A stretch of 35,653 nucleotides of DNA, from positions 1 through 35,653 of the forward strand of contig NZ_JAAALL010000008.1 in NCBI RefSeq assembly GCF_009906315.1. The letters are read 5' to 3'. Both the position numbers and the translations under genes were made by a program. Source of the stretch: Kineococcus vitellinus. Its GTDB lineage: Bacteria; Actinomycetota; Actinomycetes; Actinomycetales; Kineococcaceae. The notes under the pieces were generated by a model. The model was not told the origin of the DNA, did not search any database, and was given only the letters and a program-made list of their open reading frames with translations. Of this stretch, positions 8,498-15,554 are shown piece after piece. Numbering within the stretch: the stretch's first letter is position 1; every line of letters starts with the position of its first letter.

Positions 8498-8534
8498 CGC
8501 GGCACCGCACGCGCCGGACACGCGCGGTGCCGCG
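8498..8534. promoter_or_regulatory. Inverted repeat next to the SDR promoter
   Basis: Perfect 11-bp arms CGCGGCACCGC and GCGGTGCCGCG are separated by 15 nt and end 5 nt before the TACGGT -10 box of the SDR gene. It could be an operator or simply a hairpin; no regulator gene is adjacent apart from the LysR gene downstream. Confidence 0.35.
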
Positions 8535-8539
8535 TCCAC

Positions 8540-8545
8540 TACGGT
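8540..8545 (+). promoter_or_regulatory. -10 box TACGGT for leaderless SDR gene
   Basis: TACGGT ends 7 nt before GTG 8553. A poor -35 candidate CGGACA lies at 8515-8520 with 19-nt spacing. Confidence 0.45.
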
Positions 8546-8552
8546 GCGGTGC

Positions 8553-9287
8553 GTGCAGGGAACGGTGGTCGTCACGGGCGGCAGTCGCGGCATCGGTGCC
8601 GCCGTGGTGCGCGCCCTCGCGGCGCGGGGGGTGCGCACCTGCTTCACCTACTCCACGCACCGCGAGGCCGCCGACGTCGTCGCCGCGCAGGCCGCGGACC
8701 TCGGCACCGAGGCGGTGCCCGTCCAGGCCGACGTGTCCGTGGAGGGCGAGGTGCGGCGGCTGTTCACCCAGGCCCAGCAGCTCGGCCCGATCACCGGGCT
8801 CGTCAACAACGCGGGCATCACCGGGCGGCAGTCCGCCTTCGTCGACCTGGAGGTCGAGCGCGTGCGGCGGGTGCTCGACGTCAACGTGGTCGGCGCGTTC
8901 CTGTGCGCCCGCGAGGCCGTGCGGCGCATGGCGGCCACCGGTGGCGGCACGATCGTCAACGTCTCCTCGCGCGCGGCCGTGCTCGGCGGCGCCGGCGAGT
9001 ACGTCGACTACGCGGCCTCCAAGGCCGCCGTGGACGCCATGACCGTCGGCCTGGCGCGGGAGGTCGCCGCCCACGGCATCCGGGTGGCCGGGGTGCGCCC
9101 CGGGCTGATCCGCACCGACATCCACGCCAGCGCCGGTGAGCCCGAGCGCGTGGAGCGGCTCAAGGGCACCGTGCCGATGGGGCGCGGCGGCGAGGCCGAC
9201 GAGGTCGCCGAGGCCGTCGTGTGGCTGCTCTCGGACGCCGCCTCCTACGTGACCGGCACCACGCTGGACGTCAGCGGCGGTCGCTGA
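8553..9287 (+). CDS. SDR family NAD(P)-dependent oxidoreductase
   Basis: A 244-residue classical short-chain dehydrogenase. The cofactor motif TGGSRGIG is at residues 8-15 with an Arg in it that favours NADP(H), followed by NNAGIT, the catalytic Ser in IVNVSSRAAVLG, and YAASK with Tyr153 and Lys157. The C-terminal YVTGTTLDVSGGR is the standard ending. It resembles FabG/YgfF-type reductases; the substrate is not predictable. There is no ribosome binding site; GTG 8553 is set by the -10 box 7 nt upstream. The 3' end overlaps the convergent LysR gene by 17 nt. Confidence 0.88.
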   Translation: MQGTVVVTGGSRGIGAAVVRALAARGVRTCFTYSTHREAADVVAAQAADLGTEAVPVQADVSVEGEVRRLFTQAQQLGPITGLVNNAGITGRQSAFVDLEVERVRRVLDVNVVGAFLCAREAVRRMAATGGGTIVNVSSRAAVLGGAGEYVDYAASKAAVDAMTVGLAREVAAHGIRVAGVRPGLIRTDIHASAGEPERVERLKGTVPMGRGGEADEVAEAVVWLLSDAASYVTGTTLDVSGGR

Positions 9288-10215
9288 GCAGCAGCCCCGC
9301 GCGGGCCAGCACGCTGTCGCGGAACTGCTCGGCCACCCGCGGCAGGGGCTCCTCCCGCCAGACCAGCGCCAGCGTGCGCGAGGCCGAGGGCCCCGCCAGC
9401 GGGAGCTCGACCAGGCCAGCGAACGCCTCGGAGGTGCCCGGCTGCGCGGCCGGCAGCAGCGCGACGCCCAGCCCGGCCGCCACGAGCCCGCGGATGGTGT
9501 GCGCGTCCTGCCCCTCGAAGGCGACCCGGGGCGCGATGCCCGCTGCGGCGAACAGCGCGTCGGCGGTCTCCCGCAGCCCGTAGCCGGGTTCGAAGAGGAC
9601 GAACTCCTCGGCGGCGACGTCGCTCAGCGCGAGCGCCGGCCGGCCCGCGAGGCGGTGCTCGCCGGGCAGGGCCAGCACGAGCGGCTGCTCGGCGAGCTCG
9701 CGGGAGACCAGGCCCGCCCGCCGCGGCACGGGGGAGGTGAGCACGAGGTCGACCTCGCCGGCGGCCAGCTGGGCGAGCACGGCGCTCGCGGCGCCCTGGT
9801 GCAGCCGGAAGCGCACGCGGGGGTGGTCCTCGCGGAAGGCGCGCACCAGGGCCGGCACGGCGGAGGCGCCGAGGGTGTGCAGGAAGCCGAGGGCGACGCG
9901 GCCGGTCTCGGGGGAGTCGTCCTCGCGGACCGCGCGCACCCCGCGGTCGAGGTCGGCCAGCGCGCGGGCGGCGACGTCGGCCAGCGAGCGCCCGGCGGCC
10001 GTCAGGCGCACCCCGCGCCCGTCGGGCACCAGCAGCGGCACGCCGACGGCCTCCTGCACGCGGGCCAGCGCCCGGCTGGCGGTGGGCTGCTGCAGGCCGA
10101 GGGCGGCGGCGGCGCGCGTGACGTGCTCGTGCTCGGCGACCGCCACGAGCACCCGCAGCGGCCCCGCGAGCACGGCCAGCGGCTCGTCGTCCCGGCCCCG
10201 TCGTGGATCGCGCAT
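9271..10215 (-). CDS. LysR family transcriptional regulator
   Basis: A 314-residue LysR protein: N-terminal winged HTH (LRVLVAVAEHEHVTRAAAALGLQQPTASRALARVQEAVG, about residues 19-57) followed by a periplasmic-binding-protein-like effector domain. ATG 10215 was chosen because GGAAGG lies 10 nt upstream; an ATG 18 nt earlier lacks one. The gene is divergent from a YnfM-type MFS gene across 58 nt that holds a textbook T-N11-A box, the same arrangement as E. coli ynfL/ynfM. I infer that it controls that transporter and itself in response to a small effector. The 3' end overlaps the SDR gene by 17 nt. Confidence 0.9.
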   Translation of the reverse strand: MRDPRRGRDDEPLAVLAGPLRVLVAVAEHEHVTRAAAALGLQQPTASRALARVQEAVGVPLLVPDGRGVRLTAAGRSLADVAARALADLDRGVRAVREDDSPETGRVALGFLHTLGASAVPALVRAFREDHPRVRFRLHQGAASAVLAQLAAGEVDLVLTSPVPRRAGLVSRELAEQPLVLALPGEHRLAGRPALALSDVAAEEFVLFEPGYGLRETADALFAAAGIAPRVAFEGQDAHTIRGLVAAGLGVALLPAAQPGTSEAFAGLVELPLAGPSASRTLALVWREEPLPRVAEQFRDSVLARAGLLLSDRR

Positions 10216-10231
10216 GGGTCCGCATCCTTCC

Positions 10232-10246
10232 ATGCATTGGACGCAT
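10232..10246. promoter_or_regulatory. LysR box (ATGC-N7-GCAT, T-N11-A)
   Basis: ATGCATTGGACGCAT is a perfect 4-bp-arm dyad fitting the LysR consensus T-N11-A. It lies 17 nt upstream of the LysR start codon and 16 nt before the -10 box of the divergent MFS gene. Confidence 0.6.
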
Positions 10247-10261
10247 CGGTGTCGGGGTTCC

Positions 10262-10267
10262 TACGGT
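10262..10267 (+). promoter_or_regulatory. -10 box TACGGT for leaderless MFS gene
   Basis: TACGGT ends 6 nt before GTG 10274. The hexamer is identical to that of the SDR gene. Confidence 0.45.
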
Positions 10268-10273
10268 CGGGGC

Positions 10274-11552
10274 GTGAGCGTCGGGGGAGGCACCGGGCAG
10301 CGGACCGGGGATCGGGCCGGGGTGGACGGCGGGCCGTGGCCGGGCCACGAGCGCGGCACGCCCGGCTACCGCCGCCTCGTCGCCGCGCTGTTCGCCGCCG
10401 GCGTCGCCACCTTCGCGCAGCTGTACTCGGTGCAGGCGGTGCTGCCGCCCCTGGCCGCGGACCTGGGCGTCAGCGCCTCCCGCGCCGCGCTCGGGGTCTC
10501 GGTGGCCACCGGGGCGCTGGCGGTCTCCGTCGTCGGCTGGAGCGCGCTCGCCGACCGCGCGGGCCGGGTGCCCGCGATGGTCGCCTCGGCCGTGCTCGCC
10601 ACCCTGCTGGGCCTGGCCGTCCCGCTGGCGCCGGAGCTGGGCGCGGTGCTGGTGCTGCGCGCGCTGCAGGGAGCGGCCCTGGGCGGGCTGCCCGCGGTGG
10701 CGCTGGCCCACCTCGCCGAGGAGGTCCACCCCCGCGAGGTCGCGGTGGCGGCGGGCGCCTACGTCTCGGGCACCTCCCTGGGCGGGCTGTCGGGGCGGGT
10801 GCTGTCCTCCCTGGTCGCCGACCTCGCCGGCTGGCGCTGGGGCGTGGCGGCCGTCGCCGTCCTCGGCCTCGCGGCGACGGCGCTGTTCTGCCTGCTCGTG
10901 CCGCCCCCGCGCGCGCCGGCGCACCGGCGCCGCGGGCACCGCCGCGGCCGGGCCGGGTCTGGCGCTCCGGGTGCGCGCGGCGCTGGGCGAGCGCGGGCTG
11001 CTGGCCCTCTACGCCCAGGCGCTGCTGCTCATGGGCGCCTTCGTCACGGTCTACAACTACCTCGGCTTCCGCCTGCTGCAGCCGCCGTTCTCGCTCTCGC
11101 AGGCGGTCGTCGGCCTGCTGTTCGTCGTCTACCTGGCCGGCACCGCGAGCTCCTCGCTGGCTGGCCGGCTGGCCGCCGCGGGCCGGCTGCGCGTCCTGCT
11201 CGCCGCGACCGCGCTGCTCGCGGCCGGCTGCCTGCTGACCCTGGCCTCCTCGGTGGTCCTCGTGGTGGCCGGGCTCGCCGCGCTGACCGCGGGCTTCTTC
11301 GCCGCGCACGCCGTCGCGAGCGGGTGGGTGGGCGCCCGCGCACCGGCGGGCGCGCGGGCGCAGGCCTCGGCCCTCTACACGTTCGCCTACTACGCGGGCT
11401 CCAGCCTGCTCGGCTGGCTGGGCGGGTCCGCGTTCGTCGCCGGCGGCTGGCCGCTCGTCGTGGCGCTCGTCCTCGTCCTGGCCGCCCTCGCCGCCGCGCT
11501 GGCCGCCCTCGCGCTGCGCGGGCCGGCCCCGACCGGCAGCATGGCCCGGTGA
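10274..11552 (+). pseudogene. YnfM-family MFS transporter, interrupted by an apparent +1 frameshift
   Basis: Two open frames together make one 12-helix major facilitator close to E. coli YnfM. The N-half (GTG 10274 to about 10905) has GTPGYRRLVAALFAAG, LYSVQAVLPPLAADLG and YVSGTSLGGLSGR; the C-half continues in another frame with LLMGAFVTVYNYLGFRLL, FFAAHAVASGWVGA and YTFAYYAGSSLLGWLGG. The span is 1,279 nt, which is 426 codons plus one base. Removing one C from the CCCCC run at 10904-10908 joins the halves through a plausible basic loop (LVPPRARRRTGAAGTA), giving about 425 residues, close to YnfM. This could be a sequencing error, a real mutation or, less likely, programmed slippage. Without the correction the first frame stays open into the Sir2 gene. 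Probable LysR control from next door. Confidence 0.8.
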
Positions 11553-12454
11553 GCGAGACCTCCTCCGCGGCCCGCACCGGCGAGCCCGCGGGCCCGGTGG
11601 ACCCGACGAGCCCGGTGGACCTGACGAGCCTGGTCGACCTGGTGGCCGGCGGCCGCGTCGCCGTCCTGGCCGGGGCTGGCATGTCCACCGGGTCCGGCAT
11701 CCCCGACTACCGCGGCCCCAACGGCTCGCTGCAGCGGCACACCCCGATGACCTACCAGGAGTTCACCGGCTCCGCGCAGGCCCGCCGGCGCTACTGGGGG
11801 CGCAGCCACGTCGGCTGGGAGCACTTCCGCCGCGCGCGGCCGAACGCCGGGCACCGCGCCGTCGCGGCGCTGGAGGCCGCCGGGATCGTCACCGGCACCA
11901 TCACCCAGAACGTCGACGGCCTCGACCTGGCCGCCGGCAGCCGGGAGGTGGTGGAGCTGCACGGCAACCTCGACCGCGTGGTCTGCCTGCACTGCGGCGA
12001 GCGGACCTCGCGCGCGGAGCTGGCCGGGCGCCTGCGCGCCGCGAACCCCGGTTTCGAGGCCCGCGTGGAGCAGCTGCACGCCCTCAACCCCGACGGCGAC
12101 GCCGACCTCAGCGACGAGCAGCTGGCGGGTTTCCGCGCCGTGCCGTGCCGGCGCTGCGGCGAGGACGCGCTGAAGGCGGACGTGGTGTTCTTCGGCGAGA
12201 AGGTGCCCGAGGACCGCGTCGCCCGCTCGTTCGCGCTCGTCGAGTCCGCCCGCGCCCTGCTCGTCCTGGGGTCCTCGCTGAAGGTGATGTCGGGCTACCG
12301 CTTCGTCCTGCGCGCCGCCGAGCGGGGCACGCCCGTGGCGATCGTGAACTCCGGTCCCACCCGCGGGGACGCCAAGGCCGACGTGCGGGTGGACGCCCCG
12401 CTGCAGGTGGTGCTGCCGCGGCTGCTGGAACGCCTCGCGGTCCCCGCGCGCTGA
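11549..12454 (+). CDS. Sir2 family NAD-dependent protein deacylase (SIRT4-like)
   Basis: A 301-residue sirtuin that uses NAD to remove acyl groups from lysines. The Rossmann motif GAGMSTGSGIPDYRG begins at residue 42; TQNVDGLD, the catalytic His in ELHGN, two zinc pairs CLHC and CRRC, and LVLGSSLKVMSGYRF are all present. An insert of about 40 residues between the zinc pairs, and the HGNLDRVVCLHC wording, resemble class II (SIRT4-like) bacterial sirtuins. The GTG start overlaps the MFS stop as GTGA, so it is probably translated by coupling from that gene; if the MFS frameshift is real, ribosomes would arrive in the Sir2 frame without meeting a stop, which may matter for expression. Confidence 0.92.
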   Translation: MSETSSAARTGEPAGPVDPTSPVDLTSLVDLVAGGRVAVLAGAGMSTGSGIPDYRGPNGSLQRHTPMTYQEFTGSAQARRRYWGRSHVGWEHFRRARPNAGHRAVAALEAAGIVTGTITQNVDGLDLAAGSREVVELHGNLDRVVCLHCGERTSRAELAGRLRAANPGFEARVEQLHALNPDGDADLSDEQLAGFRAVPCRRCGEDALKADVVFFGEKVPEDRVARSFALVESARALLVLGSSLKVMSGYRFVLRAAERGTPVAIVNSGPTRGDAKADVRVDAPLQVVLPRLLERLAVPAR

Positions 12455-12481
12455 CCCGCGCGCGGGGGCGGACGGGTCAGC
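12450..12481. terminator. Bidirectional terminator spanning both stop codons
   Basis: Perfect 9-bp arms GCTGACCCG and CGGGTCAGC around a 14-nt loop. Each arm contains the stop codon of one of the two convergent genes (Sir2 on plus, MCP on minus). Confidence 0.65.
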
Positions 12482-13436
12482 TGCGCATGCCGGCGAGGAA
12501 CCCGCTGATCTGCGTGCGCAGCTCCTCGGAGAGGCGGGAGAGGCCGCTGGCGTCGCCGGATCCGCCCCAGCCGTCGGAGCCGTCGACCGCGGTGCGCACG
12601 CCGTCGACGAGGCCGTTCATCTCCACGACGGTGCCGCTGATGCCGGTGATGGCCCGCACGGCCTCCTGCGCCTGCGCCCGGATGCCGGCCACGCGCGCGC
12701 TGACCTGCTCGGTGGCGCGGCCGGTCTGGTCGGCGAGCTCCTTGACCTCGGAGGCCACGACCGCGAACCCCTTGCCGGCCTCGCCCGCGCGCGCCGCCTC
12801 GATGGTGGCGTTGAGGGCGAGCAGCCGGGTCTGGTCGGCGATGGCGTCGATGACGGAGACGACCTGCTGGATCTCCTCCGAGGCCCGGGTGAGGGCCTCC
12901 ATGGTCAGCGAGGCCTGCTCGGCCTCGCTGCTGGCGGCGCCCGCGGCGGCGGCCAGGCCCTGCGCGGACGCGCTCAGCTCCGTGGAGGCCGTGGCCACCT
13001 GCTCGGACACCCCGAGCACGCCGGCCTCGAACTCGTCGGCGAGCGCGTGGCGGCCGGCGGTGGCCTCCTCGACGACGCGGGCGCCGGCCTGCATGGAGAC
13101 CCGGCTGGCGTTGATGGCGGTGGCCGAGCCGCGGTAGGCGCCGCCGAGCCCGCCCAGCAGCAGCCGGCGGTGGAAGCGGCCGTCGGCGGCGGCGGTGAGC
13201 ACCTCGCCGGCCTCGCGGACGAAGGCGTCGGACACGTCCAGCGCCCGGTTCACGCCGTCGGCGAGGCGGACCAGCTCGGGGACGGACTCGAAGCCGGGGA
13301 CGCCCGCGACGCGGGCCTCCAGGTCGCCGGTGGCGGCGGCCTCGCACACCTCGGTGACCTGGCGGACCAGCTCGCGGTGCAGGGCGGCCTCGTCGGTGCG
13401 GGCCGCGCTCGCGGCACCCCTGCGCCAGAAACCCAT
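12477..13436 (-). CDS. Soluble methyl-accepting chemotaxis protein
   Basis: A 319-residue chemoreceptor with no membrane segment. The N-terminal third ([30 protein letters not shown] and the following GRFHRRLL segment) looks like HAMP-type helical bundles; the rest is the signalling coiled coil with the hairpin tip [41 protein letters not shown] (split here only for description), the part that contacts CheA and CheW. It lacks a sensory domain of its own. ATG 13436 follows the stop codon of the PAS gene by 2 nt, with GGAGG 7 nt upstream, so the two are made together; I infer that the PAS protein supplies the sensing, as in a split Aer receptor. Confidence 0.9.
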   Translation of the reverse strand: MGFWRRGAASAARTDEAALHRELVRQVTEVCEAAATGDLEARVAGVPGFESVPELVRLADGVNRALDVSDAFVREAGEVLTAAADGRFHRRLLLGGLGGAYRGSATAINASRVSMQAGARVVEEATAGRHALADEFEAGVLGVSEQVATASTELSASAQGLAAAAGAASSEAEQASLTMEALTRASEEIQQVVSVIDAIADQTRLLALNATIEAARAGEAGKGFAVVASEVKELADQTGRATEQVSARVAGIRAQAQEAVRAITGISGTVVEMNGLVDGVRTAVDGSDGWGGSGDASGLSRLSEELRTQISGFLAGMRS

Positions 13437-13438
13437 GA

Positions 13439-14005
13439 TCACGCCTCCTCGTCCGGCACGATGGACCACACGAACTGCTCGTACGTCGTGCCGCGCTCGG
13501 CCAGCAGCCGGTGCAGCAGCGCGGTGGAGGCCTCCACGGCCGCCTTGCCGGAGGAGTGCCGGCGCTCCTCGGCGAGCAGGTCCGCGTACAGCGCGCTCGC
13601 CGCCCGCACGCCCTCCTGGCCGGGCTTGCGCCGGTTGGAGTGGTAGCCGACGATCCGCCCGCCGCGGTCCTTGCTGGGCGTCACGTGCGCCAGGACCCAG
13701 TAGTTCGCGCCGTCCGCGGCGAGGTTGTTCACGTACGCGAACAGCTCCCGGCCGGAGGAGACGGTGTCCCACAGCAGCTTGAAGACGGCCTTGGGCATGT
13801 CCGGGTGCCGGATGATGTTGTGCGGGCGCCCGATCACCTCGTGGCGCTCGAAGGCGCCCACGCGCAGGAACACGTCGTTGGCGTAGGTGATGATCCCGCG
13901 GGGGTCGGTCTTGGAGACGATCAGCTCGTCGCGGGAGAACGTGCGTTCCTGGCCGGTGGGCCGCACGGCGGTGCGCGCGGGCCGTTCGGGTGCTGCGGTG
14001 CTCAC
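13439..14005 (-). CDS. Aer-type PAS domain protein
   Basis: A 188-residue cytoplasmic protein. Residues about 22-135 form a PAS domain of the Aer type: [19 protein letters not shown], then [38 protein letters not shown], and [13 protein letters not shown]. The [10 protein letters not shown] and WDT segments are the hallmark of Aer and related FAD-binding PAS domains that sense oxygen or redox state. A helical C-terminus of about 50 residues could contact the soluble MCP encoded 2 nt downstream. The start is GTG 14005, with GGAGGAG about 7 nt upstream. It is divergent from the rRNA methyltransferase gene, across a spacer rich in palindromes. Confidence 0.87.
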   Translation of the reverse strand: MSTAAPERPARTAVRPTGQERTFSRDELIVSKTDPRGIITYANDVFLRVGAFERHEVIGRPHNIIRHPDMPKAVFKLLWDTVSSGRELFAYVNNLAADGANYWVLAHVTPSKDRGGRIVGYHSNRRKPGQEGVRAASALYADLLAEERRHSSGKAAVEASTALLHRLLAERGTTYEQFVWSIVPDEEA

Positions 14006-14063
14006 GGGGTGGCTCCTCCACTGTTCGACGGAGCGTCGAGCGGGCGGCGAGGTGCCGCCCCGG

Positions 14064-14087
14064 GTCGTCGCGCTGGTCGTCGCGCTG
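14064..14087. repeat. 12-bp tandem duplication
   Basis: GTCGTCGCGCTG occurs twice in direct succession just before the 34-bp palindrome in the divergent spacer. Confidence 0.6.
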
Positions 14088-14089
14088 GG

Positions 14090-14123
14090 TAGAGGTGCTC
14101 ACCCGGACGGGTGAGCACCTCTA
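14090..14123. repeat. 34-bp palindrome in divergent spacer
   Basis: Perfect 16-bp arms, TAGAGGTGCTCACCCG and its reverse complement, separated only by GA. No gene ends here: both neighbours start outward, at 14005 and 14264. It could be an operator, a cruciform, or the terminator of an unannotated small RNA. Confidence 0.75.
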
Positions 14124-14177
14124 GAAGCTGCATCGGCGTCCCGGCGCAGGACTTGAGCCCCGGCCCGCGCGCGGCCG

Positions 14178-14233
14178 CCCTCCCCGTCCGTGATCTTCCA
14201 CGGTGCACCGTGGAAGATCACGGACGGGGAGGG
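14178..14233. repeat. 56-bp perfect palindrome, copy of the dispersed GTGATCTTC repeat
   Basis: A perfect dyad of two 28-bp arms with no loop, centred between 14205 and 14206. The core 14190-14221 (half-site GTGATCTTCCACGGTG plus its complement) is identical to the copy at 26661. It ends 14 nt before the -10 box of the rRNA methyltransferase gene and so covers its -35 region. Confidence 0.85.
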
Positions 14234-14247
14234 GGCGCGGGGCGGCC

Positions 14248-14253
14248 TAGACT
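14248..14253 (+). promoter_or_regulatory. -10 box TAGACT for rRNA methyltransferase gene
   Basis: TAGACT ends 10 nt before ATG 14264, giving a leader of only a few nucleotides. Confidence 0.45.
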
Positions 14254-14263
14254 GGAGACCGCC

Positions 14264-15400
14264 ATGCAGTGCGACTACTACGACCGCCACGCCTGCCGCT
14301 CGTGCACCCTCATCGAGGTCCCCTACGCCGACCAGGTCAGCGGCAAGGAGCAGCGCTGCCGCGACCTGCTGAGCGGGCGGCTGGGCGAGCAGCCGCAGCT
14401 GCGGTGGCTGCCCAGCGTGCGCAGCCCCGAGGCCGGTTACCGCAACAAGGCGAAGATGGTCGTCGGCGGCACCGTGCGCCGGCCGACGCTCGGCATCCTC
14501 GACGCCGCCGGGCGCGGCGTGGACCTGCGCCGCTGCGGGGTGTGCACGCCGGGCATCCGGGCCGCGCTGCCCGAGCTGGCCCGCTTCGTCACCACCGCCG
14601 GTCTCACGCCCTACGACGTCCCCGCCCGGCGCGGTGAGCTCAAGAACCTCCTGGTCACCGAGTCGCCCACGGGCGAGCTCATGGTGCGCTTCGTGCTGCG
14701 CTCGGACGCCCTGCTGCCCGCGGTGCGCCGCCACCTGCCGCACCTGCTGCGCGCGCTGCCGCAGCTGGCCGTCGTCAGCGCGAACCTGCTGCCCGAGCAC
14801 AAGGCCGTCGTCGAGGGCGACACCGAGATCGCCCTCACCGAGCGCACGACGCTGCGGATGCCGCTGGGCGGCGTCGACCTGGACCTGCGCCCGCAGAGCT
14901 TCTTCCAGACGAACTCGACCGTCGCCGCCGCGCTGTACGCGCAGGTCGCGCAGTGGGTCGAGGAGGTCGCGCCGGCGAGCGTGTGGGACCTGTACTGCGG
15001 TGTCGGCGGCTTCGCGCTGCACTGCGCCGCACCGGGCCGGGAGGTCACAGGCATCGAGGTCAGCGAGGAGGCCGTCGAGAGCGCCCGGGCCGGGGCGCTG
15101 GCCGCCGGGCTCACCGGCGTGCGCTTCGAGGCGGGCGACGCCACCCGCTTCGCCCTGGGGGCGGGCGCCGTCCCCGACCTCGTGGTGGTGAACCCGCCGC
15201 GGCGGGGGATCGGCGGCGAGCTCAGCGGCTGGCTGGAGCGCTCCGGCGTGCGCCACGTCGTGTACTCCAGCTGCAACCCGGTGACGCTGGCCGCGGACCT
15301 CGCCGCGATGCCGTCGCTGCGGCCGGTGCGCGCCCGGGTGCTCGACATGTTCCCGCAGACCCCGCACGTGGAGGTCGTCGCGCTGCTCGAGCGGGCGTAG
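14264..15400 (+). CDS. rlmC: 23S rRNA (uracil-C5)-methyltransferase RlmC-like
   Basis: A 378-residue SAM-dependent methyltransferase of the TrmA/RlmC/RlmD family. The N-terminus has C3-x7-C11-x2-C14, and a further Cys in DLRRCGVC completes a likely [4Fe-4S] site. Other motifs are YRNKAKMVVGG, RPQSFFQTNS, the SAM loop DLYCGVGGFALH, VVNPPRRGIG, the catalytic Cys in YSSCNPVTLA and the terminal HVEVVALLER containing the general-base Glu. The absence of an N-terminal TRAM domain and the opening MQCDYYDRHACRSC point to RlmC (U747 of E. coli numbering), although actinobacterial relatives can have shifted specificity. The promoter overlaps the large palindrome upstream. Confidence 0.9.
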   Translation: MQCDYYDRHACRSCTLIEVPYADQVSGKEQRCRDLLSGRLGEQPQLRWLPSVRSPEAGYRNKAKMVVGGTVRRPTLGILDAAGRGVDLRRCGVCTPGIRAALPELARFVTTAGLTPYDVPARRGELKNLLVTESPTGELMVRFVLRSDALLPAVRRHLPHLLRALPQLAVVSANLLPEHKAVVEGDTEIALTERTTLRMPLGGVDLDLRPQSFFQTNSTVAAALYAQVAQWVEEVAPASVWDLYCGVGGFALHCAAPGREVTGIEVSEEAVESARAGALAAGLTGVRFEAGDATRFALGAGAVPDLVVVNPPRRGIGGELSGWLERSGVRHVVYSSCNPVTLAADLAAMPSLRPVRARVLDMFPQTPHVEVVALLERA

Positions 15401-15406
15401 GCCGCG

Positions 15407-15420
15407 CCCCGGGCCCGGGG
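15407..15420 (+). terminator. Palindrome after rRNA methyltransferase gene
   Basis: CCCCGGGCCCGGGG is a 14-bp perfect palindrome 6 nt beyond the stop codon. It may help termination, but perfect GC palindromes are easy to find in DNA of this composition. Confidence 0.35.
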
Positions 15421-15554
15421 GGTCCCAGGGGTCCGCGGGAAACGGGTCGACACCCGCACCGCCGCTCCGGGAGCCTGTCCGTGCGCCGATGACTTCCGCG
15501 CCGACGCCGGATCAGCACGACGAGAACCCCTCGTCCCGACGGCAGGAGCCCGCT

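Larger units (their letters stand above)
8264..8552. other. Divergent spacer between capA-like and SDR genes
   Basis: This 289-nt stretch has no credible gene. It is very GC-rich and monotonous, apart from an inverted repeat at 8498-8534 and the SDR promoter box next to it. Confidence 0.5.

Noticed and set aside
15407-15420. GC-only palindromes as regulatory sites
   Set aside because: Such sequences (also around 24541-24575 and 29090-29110) are frequent by chance at this base composition, so I did not treat them as operators.
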